From Trichoplax sp. H2 (lineage: Eukaryota; Placozoa; Uniplacotomia; Trichoplacea): a stretch of DNA of 64,000 nucleotides. Positions 60,701 to 64,000 of this stretch are shown here, piece by piece. Each line of letters opens with the position of its first letter. Within the stretch, counting starts at the first letter, position 1. Below the pieces are notes generated by a model that worked only from the letters and a program-made list of their open reading frames with translations, searched no databases and was not told where the DNA came from. Made by a program: the position numbers and the translations under genes. The stretch covers positions 186,001 through 250,000 of the forward strand of contig NOWV01000093.1 of the NCBI GenBank assembly GCA_003344405.1. Reading direction: 5' to 3'.

Positions 60701-62238
60701 ATCGAAATTGATGCCAAGAAGTTATGAATATATATATAACCACGTTAAGAAAGATGTCATCCTTGCATCAATCACAGGTTTTTTATTACTTAGATATTTA
60801 AACTAAACCAAAATTAAGTTTTTAATTATAATAAAAGTATTTAACCACAGAATATTTATTTAACAGGCGGAACAGACATTATATCATGTTTTGCTGGGCA
60901 TAACCCATCAGTTCCAGTGCATCTTGGTGAAATACAAGCTAGAAATCTTGGTATGGCTGTAGAAAGCTATTCTGAAGTCGGTAAGGGTTTAAGTAATCTA
61001 CTGTTGTATACGGTATGTAAACTTAATCAGTTATGATACTCTTTGACATAACAGTATTAATCATCTGCTATAGGAAAACCAGTATTTGGACAAAATGGCG
61101 AACTTGTATGTGTTAAACCATTTCCTTGCCAGCCAATTTACTTTTGGAATGATGAAGATGGCTCCAAATATCAAAAGGCTTACTTTAGCCATTTTGAAGG
61201 TAAATTTTTATGATACTGCAGTAAAATTTTTATTTAAGAAAGATTATTTCCGAACCGTTTAGTAATAAAATATATTGATTGTAATGTTATAGGCGTTTGG
61301 CATCACGGAGACTATTGTACAATTATTCCTAGCACTGGTGGCATTATCATGCATGGCAGAAGGTATGAATGTGATATAATATCGCAATTTTAATATGATA
61401 TATTTGTCTCTCGGTTTTTCTTAAAACACGATTACACTATTTACTTTCGTAGTGATGCAACACTTAATCCAAACGGCGTCCGATTTGGCAGCGCTGAAAT
61501 ATATCGTGTTGGTATGTACTTTCATTTTATGCTAAATTGACATTTCGGCTGGTAATTGTAGCGATAATAGCTGGTAATTGATTGATTTTTCTACACATTA
61601 TTTAAGTATCTAAGATACCAGAAGTAGCTGATAGTTTATGCATTGGTCAGCCTATACCTGATGGAGAAAGGGTAATTTTATTCTTAAAGATTCGGGAAGG
61701 AGAAAGGTATGCTGTAGTTTGCTACGTTGACATAATTAGTCAGTTAAAAGGTTTAGGATTGTAAAGTTTCATATAATCGATATTGTTATTCTACATATGC
61801 AATCATGGTAAATTCGTCATATTTTTCTTATCTTATAATAAAGATTTACTGGTGAACTTATTAAAGCTGTCAAAGGAAAAATCAGAAGTGAACTGTCTGC
61901 TAGGCATCTTCCAGCTATTATTTTACAAACTCCAGATATCCCAGTATGTATAATTGATTTATCTGTGGATCACCTATAGGATAGTATTTGGATATTATTT
62001 AGAGGTTATCGTTGTATCACCAAAAATTTTAATACTGTTCTGATGCAACACATTGTCATCAAAAAGTGCTTAGACGTAGTAACGTTCATATCTATAATTT
62101 CAGTACACGCTTAGCGGAAAAAAGGTTGAAGTCGCTGTTAAGAAAATTATATGTGGAGAAGAAGTGTCTTATAGGAACGCTCTACAAAATCCTACATCTT
62201 TGGATTTTTATCAGAATTTACCAGAATTAAGTGTTTAA
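54719..62238 (+). CDS. AACS: Acetoacetyl-CoA synthetase
   Basis: Exons: 54719-54833, 58148-58251, 58486-58603, 58832-58942, 59027-59124, 59409-59523, 59696-59777, 59859-60012, 60103-60183, 60377-60501, 60590-60777, 60867-60980, 61074-61199, 61293-61362, 61453-61511, 61607-61706, 61844-61943, 62104-62238. They encode 664 residues (human has 672). Family features are the N-terminal LMWSPNPD and FWGLFYHFS segments, the adenylate P-loop [10 protein letters not shown] at about residue 281, [38 protein letters not shown], the hinge region [13 protein letters not shown] and the C-terminal catalytic-lysine segment [11 protein letters not shown]. The enzyme is cytosolic and converts acetoacetate, ATP and CoA to acetoacetyl-CoA, AMP and pyrophosphate, returning ketone bodies to lipid and sterol synthesis. 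Similarity covers the full chain and excludes acetyl-CoA synthetase. It is divergent with HEATR6. The first exon is separated by a 3.3-kb intron. AATAAA at 62626 is a possible poly(A) signal. Confidence 0.96.
54834..58147 (+). other. AACS intron 1 (3.3 kb)
   Basis: Phase-1 intron (CTA A|GC) holding a 141-bp duplication at 55528-55812 and a T10/G8 homopolymer pair near 56660-56680. Several 60-codon open frames are present but none has a recognisable domain. No nested gene was identified. Confidence 0.75.
55528..55812. repeat. 141-bp tandem duplication in AACS intron 1
   Basis: Copies start AATAAACTA at 55528 and 55669 and share AGTTGGATCGAGTCATG, GATAAAATAGCT and GCTAGACTACTAGA in order. They differ by substitutions, so the duplication is moderately old. 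Confidence 0.9.
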
Positions 62239-64000
62239 ACACTTACATCTGACACAAGTAACGAACTGAAATGTTTTACTTACACATCTTACGGCCTGAT
62301 TAGCATGTTGAAAAATCTGGCTTATCTCTATTGCAATTCTACGCGTCTAAATGCTGTTAAGAAAATATAGATCTTTAGTTATAGATTTATTTGATACCAT
62401 TTTTATGCGAAGCAATCGTCTATAAGCTGCAGCGATTAAGGTGTTGGCACTTATTATTGACCCTGGATTTGGCTAGCAGTGATATAATTACTTACATGAT
62501 ATATTTTATTGGTATTAAATACGTACATATAAATTAATTACTATTTAAATTTACAAAAAGTTATAGTACCTGTAGCAGACATATTACAACATTAGCTTAA
62601 TTTATACTATTGGTAAGCAAAATTTAATAAAGTGAAGTTTTTCCATACGTACGTAGCACCTAATCAAAGATGAAAAATTTTATCAGTGATATATTCTGAT
62701 TGAAGAGATTACAATTTTGCTATTGTATAGTGTATACCCTGCTGGATATTCAACAATTCAATCTAACAAGCTATGGAATGCAGTTAGATAGGTTCGAATA
62801 TTAATACTGAGTGTTAAAATCACGGTATTCAAGCCCAGTACTTATATCAGGTCATTGACCTTACTTCATAGCTGCCATGAGGAGCTATTAATAGTGCACG
62901 CTTGACTTGAGAATATCTTAACTCTCAAGATCTCAACATGCAGATTGATTATATCTTTACAGCACAAAAGGTCATTAGAATTGTTACTGGATCTAAATTG
63001 ATGTTGATTTCAGGGATGTTTAGTCATTAGATTAAACTCAGTTGCAAACTCATTACTCCTCCTGTTTAATTGACATATTTTGTATATTTATTGAATTTTG
63101 GGGGCAAAGATGAGAACTTCCTTTGCCCATGCCCTAATAAAGTGATATTTCATGCTATCCTCGAGATAAATTGAGAAGTATCACTCCGTGTTTTAGGCTC
63201 TACATTACACATGGGCTACTAGAGAATTTGGTAATCCGTGACTGTCATCAGTAACACTGACCAAACTCATCAGAATGCACGATGATGAAAAATATAATGA
63301 TAACTAGACAATTTTATGTCATTCAGAATTCATATTTAGTCCCAAATTCGTATTGCGCGTGAACTTTCTACACACCAAAGTGGCGAATTCACTCCAGTAC
63401 AGTAAATCGTATACTCTACTGTAGTACTATTTTCGATACATAGTACAGTCGCAGTCGAAATCCGCGACTGTCATCTGTACAGGCAACACTGACCAAAATC
63501 ATCAGAATGCACGATGATTTATTTAAAGAATAAATAACGATAAAGATCATTCGGAATTCATATTTAGTCCCAAATTCGTATTCCGTGTGAACTTTCTACA
63601 CGCTATACTGTAGTACTATTTTCGATGCATAGTGTAGTCGTAGTCGAAATCCACGACTGTCATCGGTACAGGCAACACTGACCAAAATCATCAGAATTCA
63701 CGATGATTTAAAGAATAAATAACGATAAAGATCATTCGGAATTCATATTCCTAGTGAACTTTCTACACACCATACTGTAGTACTATTTTCGACGCATAGT
63801 ACAGCCGTAGTCGAAATTCACGACTGTCATCTGTACAGGCAACGCTTCCCAAAATCATCAGAATACACGATAACTTAAAGAATAAATAACGATAAAGATC
63901 ATTCGGAATTCGTATTTAGTCGCCAATTCAAATTCCGTGTGAACTTTCTACACACCATACTGTAGTACTATTTTCGACGCATAGTACAGCCGTAGTCGAA
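62239..64000. other. Region downstream of AACS
   Basis: It contains the AACS 3' end (AATAAA at 62626-62631) and then the tandem array from about 63230. No coding exon was recognised up to the window edge. Confidence 0.6.
63230..64000. repeat. About 167-226-bp tandem array running off the window
   Basis: GACTGTCATC recurs at about 63240, 63466, 63655 and 63822, and a fifth unit is starting when the window ends (GTAGTCGAA at 64000). Units share ATCATCAGAAT(G/T)CACGATGA, TGAACTTTCTACAC and CATA(C/G)TGTAGTACTATTTTCGA. Their length shrinks stepwise (226, 189, 167) through internal deletions. Confidence 0.93.

Overview
This is a eukaryotic window from an AT-rich animal genome. Every recognisable protein is metazoan-type, eight of the nine genes are split by GT-AG introns, and the noncoding DNA is full of short tandem arrays. 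Nine genes in 64 kb, short introns and a non-bilaterian-looking repertoire suggest a compact basal animal. A placozoan (Trichoplax/Hoilungia type) is my best guess, inferred from composition and layout, not from a database search. Gene models were built by hand: protein similarity, splice signals and phase were followed exon by exon, and every complete model closes in frame.

Layout: (1) 564-11376 +, SGSM-type RUN/TBC Rab-GAP, 5' end outside the window, with a 5.7-kb repeat-bearing intron. (2) 13003-14310 -, EXOSC9/RRP45 exosome subunit, single exon. (3) 14796-16841 +, UDP-glycosyltransferase, two exons. (4) 17428-20634 -, FGGY-type carbohydrate kinase, ten exons. (5) 20635-24988, repeat-rich intergenic DNA with an assembly gap of 20 N. 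(6) 24989-35454 +, HEATR5 (p200/Laa1), 25 exons. (7) 36969-38475 -, COX20, four small exons. (8) 40196-44915 +, P2X receptor channel, 13 exons. (9) 46900-53161 -, HEATR6, 20 exons. (10) 54719-62238 +, acetoacetyl-CoA synthetase, 18 exons. The right end (from about 63.2 kb) is a tandem array that runs off the window.

The genes alternate strand without exception (+ - + - + - + - +), giving four head-to-head pairs and four tail-to-tail pairs. Their functions (Rab/AP-1 trafficking, RNA decay, conjugation, sugar and ketone-body metabolism, cytochrome oxidase assembly, ATP-gated signalling) share no pathway, so this looks like ordinary housekeeping sequence and not a cluster. The unusual material is in the noncoding DNA: at least ten separate tandem or direct repeat families, an abundant TACTGTA/TACAGTA palindromic motif, a 17-C run and isolated GC boxes. 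I found no convincing novel multi-gene system, no recognisable transposase and no CRISPR array.
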